Shown: in pieces, positions 1-12,189 of the stretch
Layout of the letters: every line of letters starts with the position of its first letter
Position numbering within the stretch: the stretch's first letter is position 1
From: Cryptomeria japonica
Taxonomy: Eukaryota; Streptophyta; Pinopsida; Cupressales; Cupressaceae
Length of the DNA: 64,000 bases
Direction of reading: 5' to 3'
NCBI RefSeq assembly: GCF_030272615.1
Contig: NC_081411.1
Location: 187,063,449-187,127,448, forward strand
Notes under the pieces: generated by a model
Database searches by the model: none
The model's input: the letters and a program-made list of their open reading frames with translations, nothing else
What the model was told of the DNA's origin: nothing
Translations under genes and position numbers: made by a program

Positions 1-1298
1 TGGGACTCCCTGGTCTTAAACCAGGAGGTGGCATGCCTACAAGATAACCCCTACACCGTTTTCCTAACTGTAACTTCTCTCCTTTTATCATGTTCAGTAA
101 TACTTAGAATAAACCCTCAGAAATGTATCATATTTCAGATTTATCATAACAGATATGAACATATTGTATTATCTATCACCGATCTCATAATCTCAACAGT
201 ATACAGTATAGATAAGAACATAGGTATAATGGATATGCAGAAATATATACGTATTTACATGCAGAAATAGTTATAACATTGTTGCAGAGTCTAAACGTAT
301 GTGCACAGGAACTCATACCAGAATATCGTCCTAACTTAACAGTAGCTGCAGATTTGATCTCTTTATTCTCTTCTCTCCTTCCAAGATTGTTCCATCTTCT
401 ATCTTTCGATGCCTTGTTGTTGTACCTGAAATGGCTTTATGTATCTTTCATAGGCGGTGAAGAGACATGCCTTTCCATTCGGTCACAACTGTTTTGGGAG
501 ACACGACCCTTCTTGTTTAATTGCTACCAACCATAACTAATGACTTGCTTCTTTAATTTGTGCTAACTGATCCTCCTTGCTAAGAATATTGATAATGCAT
601 TAATTAATTAATTGTTTCCACTAAACATAAGATCGCTGTCCCTAGAGGGAGAGGGAAGAACTTGTAAGATAATTTTCTTGCTAGAAGGAATTCCGATCAG
701 GGGTATGACACTGTCATACATAAGTGCGGTCTATATTAATATTACTATTAAATTCTGCATAAGAATATTACCAGGCTTCATATATTAAGCATACATATTA
801 AGCACATCCCCATGCATACCATCAAGAACAAGGATGTTACTGCCTGTAACTTAATAACAGTTATGATCTGATCTGATCGATGGTGATCTCACTGGATGTT
901 TTTGATTCCTTTCCTTTATATTTCTCAATGTGAGGGAGAGCTCACACCTCTTCATCATGTATGCCCTTTTGGGAAGAGACACCCTTTCCATCATTAGCAC
1001 CCTTTGAAAGAGTGCAACTCTTCGTTATATCTGCCCTTTGAAAGGGACAACCTTTCAAGATCAGATCTGCACTTCTTATTTAAATCAGATCTGCACTTCT
1101 GATTCCCAAATTATCCCCCTCAAATGAGGTTCTCTTCTCCCTTTTATATCTCATGTTCGGGGGAGTCACAACTTTTCATTTCATGTCTTTTGACCATTCA
1201 TCAACTTAATTATATTTAATTGTATTCTTTTGTATTTTAATTTTAATTTAATTATTATTATTTACTCTTAAATTCTATTATAAAGTGGGGACATTACA
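1..1298 (-). mobile_element. LTR-derived intron DNA ending in a TGTAATGTCCCC-type LTR start
   Basis: There is no credible gene. Read on the minus strand, 1298 begins TGTAATGTCCCC, the same 5' terminus as the LTRs ending at 8170 and 14154. The low-coordinate end of this LTR could not be fixed: no matching copy of the flank ATTGC (1299-1303) sits next to a TG terminus. Around 950-1060 there are degenerate repeats of a CCCTTT...AAAGGG dyad. The rest is AT-rich and unremarkable. The two small ORFs near the window start have no protein-like features. Confidence 0.45.
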
Positions 1299-1696
1299 AT
1301 TGCATAACCACATGCATAGCAATGCGGGGATTAGAGGATCTCATGCATTGAGGGATGGAAATAAGATGTCATGTATTTTCAAACTAAATTTAACTTCATA
1401 CCTGCAATCTGGAAGGGATCTTGCAAGTAGCTTAACACTTAGGCAGATATGAAATTTGATTTGATTCTTGCAATTCCAACAAAATTGCAAGGAATCTTGA
1501 ATTTTCACCTCCACACAAGACTTGTTTCAAAATCTCATCCATCATGGCTTTGACAAAACTAACCCTTCTTATTCTAAGGCCAGAGACTATGAAATCATTG
1601 CCAAACTAAAGCAAAACTAAGCAGAACACTAACCCTAGCCAGCGAAAAGTGGGGGTCCCCATTTGCAATGGGGTGATGTGTGAAAACATCACAACA
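1299..1696 (-). mobile_element. 5' terminal fragment of the giant LTR family
   Basis: The minus strand from 1696 begins TGTTGTGATG and continues with the dyad CCCCATTGCAAATGGGG. This matches the 5' ends of the giant LTRs at 23109 (-), 23884 (+) and 36659 (+). Only about 400 bp is present before the TGTAATGTCCCC-type LTR start at 1298, so this is a truncated or interrupted copy. It abuts a gypsy gag relic at 1697. Confidence 0.6.
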
Positions 1697-2211
1697 GATT
1701 TATAAAAGAAAATCCGAACGCGAAACAAGTACGTGGAAAGCCGAAGTTGAGGATTCCTATGCGTTTGAGAGTTGGAGAGAATCATCAGAATGTCTGAATC
1801 AAAACTCTTAAGCAAGTAAATTCCAGATGCTAGGTTTGCATCAAGATAGATGGCAAGCCCTAGTGGAGAAAAGAAAAAGTTGCCCAAGTTTACGAGCAAT
1901 GGATTGGAGGATGCCATTAGGCATTGTATGACTTGTGAACTGATTTGGACAACAAATGGGCAAGATGATAAAGCAATTTGGCTATGATCTTTTCCAGCCA
2001 CCTTGCGAGGTGTTGTAATTGATTGGTATACAAAAATTGACCAAGCCTTCATAATCACATGGGAGAGATTAAGGTCTTTGAAGAAGAGTTCAAATTGCTT
2101 TGTGCTGATAAGGAAGTAGTAGCAAAAATTTATAATACCAAACAATGTAAGAACAAAATTGCACAAGTTTATTATTGAAGACTTAAAGAATTGTTGGTAA
2201 AAGTGGTACAC
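1697..2211 (+). pseudogene. Ty3/gypsy gag fragment, copy 1
   Basis: The + strand, in shifting frames, encodes the plant retrotransposon gag signature: a LPKF segment, then a stretch with cysteine and 'LIWTTNGQDDKAIW', then 'DWYTKID'. This is the usual 'KF.G...P..W...W.....DRA..WY' layout of Ty3/gypsy capsid domains. Stops and indels break the frame, for example TGA after the 'AIWL' segment. The stretch 1700-2040 is duplicated in direct orientation at 2830-3170 with scattered substitutions. The long minus-strand ORF over this interval is a shadow. It is a dead fragment. Confidence 0.6.
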
Positions 2212-2600
2212 CTATTGTGCTGATTGTAGTCAACATACAATGCCTAGTGCTATGCTTTGATAATATTGGTTATTTAACTATGTATTAATTGTTCATATTA
2301 AATGCTTGTCAGCATTGAGTAGTTATAAGCATTAGTTGGGTGACAATTGTGTTCTTCTTGGCAACCGTTGGGTCCTTTATATAGATTATGTATTGTCAAG
2401 GAAAGTAGTATGATCTAGTTAGATCAATTCCGATCCTTGGCTGATCATTTCTAGTATTTTGTAATAATTTCATGTGCGAATAAAGATATATTTTACTCTT
2501 GTGTTTGGTATGCGTTGTCATCTTTATTGTTAATTCGTTTATTATTTATTAGATGTAGCAGTAAATATTTGGTGTTGTTGATCTTTAAGGATCACTGAGT
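2212..2600 (+). mobile_element. Probable LTR remnant between the two gag copies
   Basis: This AT-rich stretch carries a TATA-like CTTTATATAG (about 2375) followed by an AATAAAG signal (about 2480). That is the order expected for U3-R of an LTR, and gag copy 2 begins just downstream. No terminal TG/CA pair or TSD could be fixed. It would be consistent with the 5' LTR of the second gag copy. Confidence 0.35.
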
Positions 2601-3180
2601 AAAGGGAATGAAGAAGAAGATTACGAGAAACACTCAAGGGAAATACAATCGAACGATTTCCAAGTTGAAACCCTTCTCGAGAGCATAGTCAAGTTCAAAA
2701 GTGAAGGGAACCTTCTCTAGATGAGGGAAGTTGGGAGACGAAATCAGGATCCTTCATATAATTGTATGAGAGTAGGAGCCTTCGGGGCATCAGAAGGTTG
2801 TTAATTGATGAAGAAGTCGAGCCAAGGGTGTATAAAAGAAATTCTGAAGACGAAACAAGTATGTGGAAGGCTGAAGTTGAGGATTCATATGTGTTTGAGA
2901 GTACGAGAGAAGCATCATGTTTGAATCAAAACTCCCAAGCAAGTAAATTCCAGGCGCTAGGTTTGCATCAAAATAAAATAATGGCAAGCCCTAGTGGAGA
3001 AAAGAAAAAGTTGCCCAAGTTTAGAAGCAATGGATTGGAGGATCCCATCAAGCATTGTATTACTTGTGAACTGATTTGGACAACAAATGGGCAAGATGAT
3101 AAAGCAATTTGGCTATGATCTTTTCCAGCCACCCGGCGAGGTGTGGCAATTGATTGGTATACAAAAATTGACTAAGCTTC
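2601..3180 (+). pseudogene. Ty3/gypsy gag fragment, copy 2
   Basis: The open frame 2762-3118 (118 codons) runs MYESRSLRG...LPKFRSNGLEDPIKHC...WTTNGQDDKAIWL and then hits TGA. 'IDWYTKID' follows out of the ORF. It matches copy 1 over about 340 bp, with copy 2 less damaged: it has an 'ATAATGGC' start-like context and an intact LEDP. Leader-like sequence lies at 2600-2760. No protease, reverse transcriptase or integrase follows, so it is a truncated relic. The family is Ty3/gypsy capsid, and the function is inferred from the layout only. Confidence 0.6.
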
Positions 3181-3960
3181 CATATTAAACAATGAAATCT
3201 TTCTTTTAGGCATTGTTTCAAACAGTGACGAGATTATTGAGGAGATTTTGGTGATTTTTTATATTAAATTGAGTTTATCAGGCGTTTTTTTTAGACATGA
3301 CAAGAGAAGGGCTTTTTGCCTGTTTTTTCAATCAAATTTTTTAATAGTTTACAAAAAAATGTAAGGGACCCATGTTTGACAACTCTTTTCAAGTTAAGTT
3401 TTGCACAATTTTTGATAAAATCGTGGGTATCATTTTCTATAGTGGGTATTTTCCAATGATTGTATTTTTGCAGCTAGGGTTTTGCATGATTTTTTCCTAG
3501 AAAATCGTGTTCTTTGGACAAATTGGGTTTTCTAATTTTGTCTAGAAGATTGTGACTTTTCAAATGTGTTTTTTGGCACTTAAGGTTTTCTGGTCAGCTA
3601 GGATGTTGACTGACTTTTTTCTAGATCATGGTGGTTTTTTGACATTTTAAATAAATGTGGGTATTTAGATTTTTTTTGCAATTTTTTTGTAATTTTTTAT
3701 TGTAGATTTTTCAATAAAATCGAAGATTGTACGTAATTGCTAGGGTTTTGGTAATTTTTTTTGAAGTCTTGGGTTTCTTGTTTTCCATGTTTTTGGAGTA
3801 CGAGAAGGGATGGCTACATTGACCAATATCGTGTTGGTAGAAGTTCATTGGTAAAAAGTACAATACTTGGAAATAGAGGATGCTCACTATTTTTAAGTAT
3901 AGGTGCCTTGATCGGATTGTCTTGGTTGCTTGATACTGATACCTAGCCAACAATTGCAGG
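3181..3960. other. T-rich intergenic/intron DNA, nothing recognised
   Basis: Long T-runs and no coding signature on either strand. It probably belongs to decayed LTR or leader sequence of the neighbouring relics, but no termini are visible. Confidence 0.4.
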
Positions 3961-4563
3961 TAAAGACCAGGAGAAGCATGATGAGCATAATCATGAAGTA
4001 GTTATGCTCATTAAGTTATTTGTCATTGAGGAAATGCTTTTAAAAATTCCTACAGGTAAGTCTTTTGTAGAGATTCGGAAACACGTGCGAGATTTGCATG
4101 AGACGTTAGATAAAGGTAGGGCATTCTTCCTCAAGAACATGTTCTTGATCACGATGGATGAGAGGGTGTCTTTGCAGGATCAAAGATATGCGTGACTAGT
4201 TAGTTGCTATTGGTTGCAAGGTGGAAGAAGACATTGTAGTTATCATGCTAAAAATCTTACTATGGTTTTACGAGTATTTCATATAAAAACTCAACATCAC
4301 ATATACCAATCTTGATATGAAGTTTTTGATGATATATGCAACAAACTCTTGTTGTAGGGCATATGGAAACAATAGTTTGGTAGTAGTGATTATTCACCAA
4401 GTGCAGAACATGTCTTTGCAGCCAAGGATAGGCAAGTTGCCTCAGAAGAAAGGTCAAGGACAAAATGAAGACAATTCCAAGAATCTACAATCTATCACAC
4501 ATCATGTTTGTGGTAAACTTAGTCACTTGAAGAGGTTTTGCAAAAAGAGGTTGGCTTGTTAGC
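3961..4563 (+). pseudogene. Ty1/copia gag (UBN2-type) relic with zinc knuckle
   Basis: Conceptual translation in several + frames gives the conserved order of copia gag. 'KGRAFFLKNMFLITMDERVSLQD' (about 4110-4180) is followed by a 'LVAIG.K.EED' equivalent, then 'KF.DICNKLLL' around 4320. A knuckle reading HVCGKLSHLKRFCKKRLA lies at 4500-4560, where the first Cys of CX2CX4HX4C has become His/Val context and only the later C, H and C remain. Several stops (after QDQRYA and near 4350) and frame changes show it is dead. No pol follows; sequence from 4564 is non-coding. Confidence 0.6.
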
Positions 4564-6483
4564 AATCGAACTAGGGAGGGTTTCCTTTGGAGGCTCATTT
4601 CCCAGAACATTCAGAGTAGAGGGAGTCAACCTTCTCTGCTTTTGACCAGTAGATCATTTCAAGTTTTTTGGTTTGGCTTAGTATAGTTAATGAATTGACC
4701 ATAAAGGGAGGATACTGAATTAATATTGTAATATTTAGCATAATGATCAATTAAGTCGTTAGTAGTCTTTAGGAACTTTCCTTATTCTCTTCAGTTGTCT
4801 TGTGCTTTTCTTAGTTGTCAATCTTATCCTTATGGGACAGATCTTTTCTAAACACCTATTCAAGTAATCTTTTGCTTCATTGGTTAATAACTAAGATCAT
4901 ATGAATATTTTGATCATTACTTTTCGTAATAATTTCCAGCTATACAACCACTTACCTTGGTCAGACTCCCTTATCCACAATGACTACAACCAACCAAACT
5001 CATTCTTAATTGTCTTGCATCAATGAAGATTGATTAAATTATTTTCATTAGAGTCAAAGAGCCATGCTAACAACAGATTATTCTCTTTCAAGTCATTAAT
5101 TAAGTGAAGTTTCTTCCAGAGGACAATGGTAAACAGAAGTGCAAATTGCTTAGAACTTTCCGAATCTCATTTTGTGTGTGCATGCAATGGGATCCTTTGC
5201 TTCTTAAGGAGGGGTGATTGATCCTCTGGGATCTAGGACACCTAGGAGCACATAACTCCATTACACTAGGACATAGCTTATTCAACAATATCATTATTGT
5301 TCACCTGTACAAAACGTGGCAACAATGCGACTATCTAACTCCTCTAATCATGTTGCACACATTGAGTGAGGTATGTCCTAACGTATGTGTTCCAAATCGA
5401 TTATAGTAGGGCCATTCCCAGGTAAAGGTGGCACAAAGGAATGACATGGATGAAGCCAACATTCGATAGAGCTATAACCAGTCTTGTAAATTCCGAATGC
5501 TCCTCCATCCTTCCTGTACATATTATTCCAAACTACCATTTCTTGTAACAGTTAGCAGGTTGATAGGGAAGGGAGTTAACAAGTCAGTGTTTCAGTTAGC
5601 TGAGTGGTAGAACAAGAGAATAGCATAGGCATTAATACATCTGATGTCTTAGATCATATACAAAACTATTGCATATTTAAAGTCTTGCATTACAGTTTTC
5701 ATTGAAGTGTGTCACTTGTTCTGTAATTCTTTCCCTTGCCATTTGCATTCTGATACAGTTCTGAGAATTTGCTGTTCATATTTTACACTTATTCAGTAGC
5801 ATGTTTATTCTACTAAGTGTGTCTATCCATTGAGTACCATCTTGAACTATGGATCAACATACTTAAGAGCATTCAATGTCACCTGTAATATTGTTAGTTC
5901 TCCTGTAGGTTCTGAGCAACACTTACAACATTTTTTCCTCATAATTAGTCCCCAATGCAATCCTTTTTGGGTAGGGTTTGGTACTTGCTCTTACTTAAAA
6001 TCTCACACTACACTCTAAACTAATAGTGGACTGTACGTACTAAGAATCTTAGTAGCTTTACTTTCTCATGCTTTGTTCTGATGGCCACATAAACCATATT
6101 GTTATTTTCTCATTTCTTCTTCTAATTGGATCTTTATACATCAATGATTGTTGTCCATTTTTGGAAGTTTTAAAAATTTCATATCTTTTTCTTTATTAAT
6201 CATAATACTAGTATATTAATAATCTATTAAATACTATCTCCAGAGCCAGCATCATTGGGCGGCGGGCACATGCTGAACTTAACAAAGTGTATGAACTACA
6301 GCTGCCTAAATAAATCTTGGTAAAACCTTTCAAAACGAGATTTTACTCACTGATACTTATAACTCAATGGTATAGATAACAAATGTATAAGTGCATGGCT
6401 CTGATATCTATGTACTTTACTTTGTGTGGAAATGATAGCAAAATTGTAGTCTAGGAATACCAGAGAAAGCTATTTTGAACATA
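4564..6483. other. Intron sequence without recognised features
   Basis: Both strands give only short ORFs without domain signatures. No PRMT exon, tRNA or LTR terminus was recognised. The text after 4564 may still be part of the copia relic for about 100 bp. Confidence 0.4.
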
Positions 6484-6552
6484 AAGCAACAGAGCTTCAA
6501 GCAAAATGCATAATAAGCAACAGAGCTTCAAGCAAAATGCATAATAAGCAAC
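6484..6552. repeat. 31-bp tandem repeat, about 2.3 copies
   Basis: The unit containing AGCAACAGAGCTTC recurs at 6485, 6516 and (partial) 6547, a period of exactly 31 bp with near-identical copies. It ends 23 bp before the solo LTR's left TSD. Confidence 0.9.
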
Positions 6553-6575
6553 ATTCATATCAATAGTGGGTAACA

Positions 6576-8170
6576 TGAAATATCCTGAACTTTGAATCTG
6601 AGTCAGACTGCTGATTTGTTTCCAATATTTGTTTTTGACCAGCGAAGAGGTTTTTGCTGATTTTTGTTTTTTTTTGATGTTTTATGATTTTTTTGTGTTT
6701 TTTGACTTGGAATGAATAATGAATGCAAAATACAAGGAAATAAATTGACTGAAAATTAATTCCAGAATTCTGAAATTTACAACAGCAAACTATAATTTCA
6801 ATAAGTGTGCATATTTCACCACAAGGGACAAATTTCATACTAGGAGTCCAAACGCCTAGCGTGGAAGTGCACTTTTTATTGAAGGATCTCACCAGGAATG
6901 ACAATATGGAGCTATCAAGCTAAGACAATACCTCCAATGAGGTTTATTTGCTTCCACTAGAATTATCAAAAACAATTATTGAACAATCAAGTAGTTTTGC
7001 TACCAATTCTTCCAGTCTCCTAGGCAAGATCACTGAATTTGCCCTGTAACCCTCAAAGAAATGCTCACACTGCTCATATAAGCCTAAGAAAGTCTGATAA
7101 AACCACTTATTTGCGGATTGCTACCCTTAACAATGAATTTCCTACAAAATTCAAACCCTTATTGCCGCTGATTTATTTTTCTAACACTGCTGATGTCACC
7201 AAGAAGGTACGGCCAGCATAGGATGACCTCCTGAAGCTGAAAATTGTTATTTGCTGCCCTTAATTGCCTCCAATGTCTGATCTCCTTGCTGTTGCAGGTC
7301 CGAGAATGTTGATTAAGACTGAATCTTGAAGTCCAAATGGAAATCCTTAGTGAATTTCCCTGAATTATGGCCTGGGGTTTCTTCCAAGCTTGCCCAGGAT
7401 TGAAGAGTTTTTGTTCTCTGCTACAATTCTGATCACCTATTCTTCAAATTAGAGATAAAAAATGATTAAAAGAATGATGAAGAATGACCTCCAAATGCCT
7501 TTTTAAAAGGCTCCAAACCCTAGGTCGTCACTTTTAGGGTTTACATATTTTCAACTTATTATTTTTAATAAAATCTATGCCTTTCTTTAAAATTTGACCC
7601 CTTAGGCATTATATTTTACTATTATAATGTTTTTCCCTTGTTATTACAACATTTTATGCCTCCAATGCCTAGGAAAAAGGGGGCCAAATAAAGTGATTAT
7701 AATATCAATTTAATATAATTTATTTAAATCCATACCTTAGGAAATATTAAAATATTTCCCTATTTATTCATAAAATGCAATGTGGGACTCAGATTTGAAT
7801 TTCGTCTGAAACATTGTGGTCACCGATGCCACCTGAGTTTTGTAGGTTAACTGGCAGTTCCTCCTAAAAAATAGGAACTCGCCCTAAAAGATTGGAACCT
7901 CACTCCAAACTCCAAAAACTGCTCAAAAGGCACCTTCTCTACTTCGTGGTCCCCCAGGTGGTCATCCAATCAATTGCCAGTTCTCCCTATAAAATAGGAG
8001 ACTTCCCTAAAAAGTAGGATCTGCCGTTTAAATGTTGAAAATGGCTCACAAAACCCCTGCAAAGCTCTATGCCCCTCAGAAAGAGTCCCTAACCATCTGG
8101 TTGATCTACGAGAACTCGAGTGACCGGTCAACCCTCTGCTCATCTCGTCACCTAAAAAGGGGACATTACA
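6576..8170 (-). mobile_element. Solo LTR, TGTAATGTCCCC family, TSD TAACA
   Basis: On the minus strand the element starts TGTAATGTCCCC (8170) and ends GGATATTTCA (6576), so it has TG...CA termini over 1595 bp. It is flanked by perfect 5-bp direct repeats TAACA at 6571-6575 and 8171-8175. There is no primer-binding site, polypurine tract or coding domain, which fits a solo LTR left by LTR-LTR recombination. The same termini occur on the 12497-14154 LTR. The internal small ORFs are not protein-like. Confidence 0.85.
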
Positions 8171-8947
8171 TAACATCATTAATTAGGCACAAAATGTGTG
8201 ATAGCGGCACTGTTCTCATTGGCATTGTTTGTAAGGTATAATATCTCTTGAATAGCAATATGATACAGGGGGACTAAATGACTGTTCCCTCAATAGATGT
8301 CAAAAGAGGAACACATAAGAATAGCCACATGGGTGTGTTGAATGGTTATAACTGCTTGGACATCTGGTACACAACCGCTCAACATGATAAAAAATTACAA
8401 GTGACCGCATGCACATTACAAAGCAATTAATTGTGGGTTAAAACACAATGCCATACATGTTCTTTATTAATAAATGTATGAGTGACATAATCAAGTCTCT
8501 TATTTTATGCCTAAAGTGATAAGCTAGGGAAAGATATAAGCCTCCTGGATTGAGCTGCTGCTGCCGGGACACTGATTTCAGATGATTTGTTTTACAAGTG
8601 AAGGCATCAACAAAATGATGATGCTGTAATGTTTTATACAAGTTCAGAGGGTCAAGGATAGTGTTTGTTTGGAAGCAAGAAGATTTTGTGAACGCATTAT
8701 AACTATGGTATATTCTTATTCTATCTTATGATGAATTTTGGCTTTCTTCCTAGGGAATTGATGTCAACTAGATGTTTCAAAGATGTTTCAATTTAATTAG
8801 TTCAGGGCCATGGTTTTATGGAGCTTGACATTATTCACTTGGAAAAGATTTGGCCTTGAGAATACAGCAAGGTAAAGCAATTAATTATTTCAGCGCTATA
8901 GGATGGTTGTTGACTATGCAGTTTGGGTGGTAAAAAACCAAACTTAG
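8171..8947. other. Intron sequence, nothing recognised
   Basis: Unremarkable AT-rich DNA between the solo LTR and the 151-bp tandem repeat. It was searched by eye for the PRMT motif I exon (VLDVGCGTG-type), with no match. Confidence 0.4.
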
Positions 8948-9314
8948 TCTGACTTAACCTCTTATATTGTTTTTAAAAAACATCTAATTTTGATGCATGA
9001 TTTCATCAACAGTCTCTGTAGTTTTCATTTTATGGTAAAATTATACATAGTTTGGATGGGACACATTCTTATTTTTTTCAACTGTGATATCTGTGGTTTC
9101 TGACTTAACCTCTTATATTGTTTTTAAAAAACATCTAATTTTGATGCATGATTTCATCAACAGTCTCTGTAGTTTTCATTTTATGGTAAAATTATACATA
9201 GTTTGGATGGGACACATTCTTATTTTTTTCAACTGTGATATCTGTGGTTTTTATATTATGGTAAAATTATACATAGTTCGGAGAGGACACATTCTTATTT
9301 TTTTCAACTGTGAC
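8948..9314. repeat. 151-bp tandem duplication plus partial third copy
   Basis: A unit starting TCTGACTTAACCTC occurs at 8948 and again at 9099, almost base for base identical. A third, partial copy (the second half of the unit, with GTTCGGAG instead of GTTTGGAT) runs to 9314. The array stops about 85 bp upstream of the PRMT exon, so it sits next to the exon's branch-point and polypyrimidine region (9325-9399). Confidence 0.9.
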
Positions 9315-9399
9315 AAATGACTATTATTTAATTTTTTTAATAATTTGACTCCTTTATCCTTTCTACATTGTTCAGTTCACGATATGATGTATTTTGCAG

Positions 9400-9435
9400 G
9401 TTTATGCAGTTGATGCAAGTGACATTGCAGTGCAG
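9400..9435 (+). CDS. PRMT6: PRMT6-type protein arginine methyltransferase, internal exon (12 codons)
   Basis: This exon encodes VYAVDASDIAVQ and is bounded by TTTTGCAG before and GTTTGTG after, phase 0 at both ends. It is the 'post-I' segment of the SAM-dependent methyltransferase fold in protein arginine methyltransferases. The acidic residue in VYAVD/E normally holds the SAM ribose hydroxyls. The wording matches my recollection of plant PRMT6 better than PRMT1, PRMT5 or PRMT10. A T-rich tract (9330-9399) precedes the acceptor. Its continuation (AAEVVKANNL...) is the exon at 50626, in the same phase, 41.2 kb away. The expected upstream exon (glycine-rich motif I) is not in the window. Whether this allele is functional cannot be judged from two exons, but neither has a defect. 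Confidence 0.85.
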
Positions 9436-10141
9436 GTTTGTGCTGTTTCTTCCATGCCTTTTTACCAGAGTTCATATCTTCTGATACCCTGATCATACTG
9501 GTGGTTATAAAATGTGATTAGATGTTTGACCAATTTATTTGTATTATTAGGTTGAAATTTCTGAGTTGTTGCTATATATTATACTATATTAGATCTGTGA
9601 AGCTTGAAGCTTTTGTTTAACATGTCTTACATAATCATCAATGTAGAAATTTGTCATTGAAACACAGACCATGCTGACAATATAAAAGCATTATATAACA
9701 TTCATTGACTCCAACTAAAGAACATTCATAGACTTGAGAAACGTTACCCTTTAGTGATTCAGCGACTAATATTACGTGATATCTGTAACTAGCCTATTCT
9801 TTTAAATCTGGTTTGTCAAGTTTATTCTTCGGAATCTTGTTTGTCTTAGAAATTGCTGACATATAGGACGAATATATTGATAGCCTTGAACAATATTTGG
9901 ATGCTTGAAACACATTCATTATTAAAGACATAATTTCCAGACCGTGATATTAGCTTGAGAAAATGTTTTTGTATATGACTGTGTAAGCATTAGATGGATA
10001 AATGCTTACACCGTTAAATCCATAAACATTTTCTGAAACACATTCATTATATTTTTTTACTGAAATTAGCCTGTTTTTGCAAGTAACCCCCTCATGATCC
10101 CCCGTTTTAGGTCAAATTGAGGGAATGAGAGTTCTTAACCA

Positions 10142-10163
10142 TTATCTATCTATCTATCTATAT
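10142..10163. repeat. (ATCT)n microsatellite
   Basis: Five tandem ATCT-type tetranucleotides run into a short AT stretch. Confidence 0.9.
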
Positions 10164-10246
10164 ATTTGTACTGACTCTTCGCACCAAACTTGGTGTACAT
10201 GACCCACCCACCATTTGGTAATGGAAGATGTCTTGCTATTTCCACC

Positions 10247-10690
10247 CATTCTTTCTTCGCATGGTTATTCGTTTTGGGGTGAATGTTTTGATATCTTTTC
10301 TGTTGACTAAAACTCCAACTCACACTTAGAGTTCAACTTGGACTTCTGCCTTGAGATGGACTTTGGCTTCAAATTTTTACTATGTGAGGCTGTTTGGCTA
10401 CCTCTTGTTGTCTTCTTCATTGTTCATTTTCCTCTACCAACCTTAGAGATCATCTAGTCTTTTTGTTCTTTCTTTGCATGATTATTGGTATTGAGGTGAA
10501 TGTTTGATAATTTTTCACTTAACTAAAATTCCAACTGACACTTGTAGTTCTTCTTGGACTTTGGCTTCGAGTTTTTACTAGGGGAGTCTCATTGGCTACG
10601 TCTTGTTGTCTTCTTTATTGTTCTTTTTTCTTTATGAACCTTTGAGATCGTCTGGTCTCTTGATTCTAACTACATTGTGGTCTCTTCTCA
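10247..10690. repeat. Diverged tandem duplication of about 217 bp
   Basis: The segment starting CATTCTTTCTTCGCATGG (about 10247) recurs diverged at about 10464 (TTCTTTCTTTGCATGATT). Shared landmarks follow in the same order: GGTGAATGTTT, CACTT.(T)AGTTC, GACTTTGGCTTC, GGCTAC(G/C)TCTTGTTGTCTTC. It has no coding potential and its origin is unknown. Confidence 0.7.
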
Positions 10691-10939
10691 CCGTTATTGG
10701 GGTCTAAATACATCAATTCATTAAAAAATGGACCTGACTTCTTTAAGGAAACAATGCCTATGTTTTACTCTTCTATCTAACAAAATATAATACATGCATT
10801 ATATGTTAACTACAATCCCTTTGTGGTGATTTGCCTTTATTATGTTTTTGGATAAAGATGATGGTTCAGACGAAAGTAGTGATAGTGAATCAGGTACAAT
10901 AAATGCACTCAAGAGAGACACACTTCAGAATCGCAGATG

Positions 10940-11110
10940 ATGAAGGTATTGAGGGTGGACAAAGAAACTAGCAAAAAACTTAAAGAACTATGGTGTATTG
11001 GTTTCAAAAGTGAAGGTCACATGAAAACTATTTGTCATAGCAAAAGGTTTTGTGATATTTGTCATCTTTTAAATTATTCAAAAAGAGAGTCTTGTACAAT
11101 TTGAAGAGTA
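10940..11110 (+). pseudogene. Possible gag zinc-knuckle remnant
   Basis: One + frame reads ELWCIGFKSEGHMKTICHSKRFCDICH. This resembles the CX2CX4HX4C knuckle plus following Cys-rich motif of plant retrotransposon gag, with the second Cys replaced by Phe. No flanking gag signature or LTR could be tied to it. It is a short, weak call. Confidence 0.35.
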
Positions 11111-12189
11111 AGACCACATAATTGCCCTTCACACAAGTGCTCTTCATACAAGGAGAGCAATTCACTCCAGCTAGCACTAGGCGCTGCTACAATAGTGTGT
11201 CCCACTTCTCAAACATCCAGATTTTTAGAAAATTTACCGATTTAAGCCTTGAGAGGTTTCATTTAAAGGCTTTTAATTGAAGAGAGTTAGATCAAACCCC
11301 TTTGGATGTATATCCTCTAGTTTTCAATCATAACTGCAATAGTCTCCTTTGCACCTATCAAAATGTTGACAAAAGAACCACTTTTGCTTTACCTTTTGGG
11401 GGATCATATAAAGTCATTTAGAAATTATGTTTTGTAAATATGTAGTCCTTATTATAAGCTTTCCAAAAAGTATAAATTTGAATATATTCAATTTTATTAT
11501 TATATTTAATTTTTTGATTTCTTGTGATTGTAAGTTTTTCATTGATTATCAAGTTCTTTGTTTCACATGTGGAAAAATAGGAAAATAGAGAAAAAATATT
11601 TGAAAAAATATCTCTACCCTAGGTATTTATGTCTTTATTTCAACTTTAAAAAAAAAGTTAATTCAAATGCACAAGACATAAGTTATGTGATACCAAATGA
11701 AACTATATCTGAACTACAGGAAATTTCACTTCAAAAAGTTATAAAAATGAAATATGCAACAAAAAAAAATGAAAAAAAATCTATAGCCTAGATGTTGATG
11801 TTTAAAATTTATAATTTTATCTTTTATACAAAAAAATAATGCTATACCGAATAAATGCCACTTTTAAAAAAAAACTATTAACTATAAAAATAAGCTATTA
11901 AACTTTTTACATAAAGAAACTAAAATTATTATTTAATTTTCAAATATATATTTATAATATATAGACAAAATCTTAGAAATAACTAGTTTACAATGCACAT
12001 AATCTTCAAATTCTTAACGATTTAGCTGCTAAGTGTAAAAAAGTGAAAATTTGGTGAAAAATGCTGACTTCAATGTCCTACTTCGACCAAAAAGTGGGAC
12101 ATAGTATTGTGAGCTGACCCCACTCCACCAGACACAAAATAACATGAATGCATCTCCAAGTGGTTATTGAAATCAAAGGGGGGAGGTTA
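11111..12189. other. AT-rich intron DNA, nothing recognised
   Basis: Strongly A/T-biased with long A-runs. The only ORF (about 77 codons at 11558) is Lys/Ile-rich and reflects base composition. No structural feature was found. Confidence 0.4.

Noticed and set aside
1606-2211. 201-codon minus ORF at the window start
   Set aside because: It is the antisense shadow of the gypsy gag fragment and the giant-LTR terminus; the + strand carries the recognisable gag motifs.
1-9399. Preceding PRMT exon (VLDVGCGTG-type motif I)
   Set aside because: No matching + strand sequence was found by eye; assumed upstream of the window.
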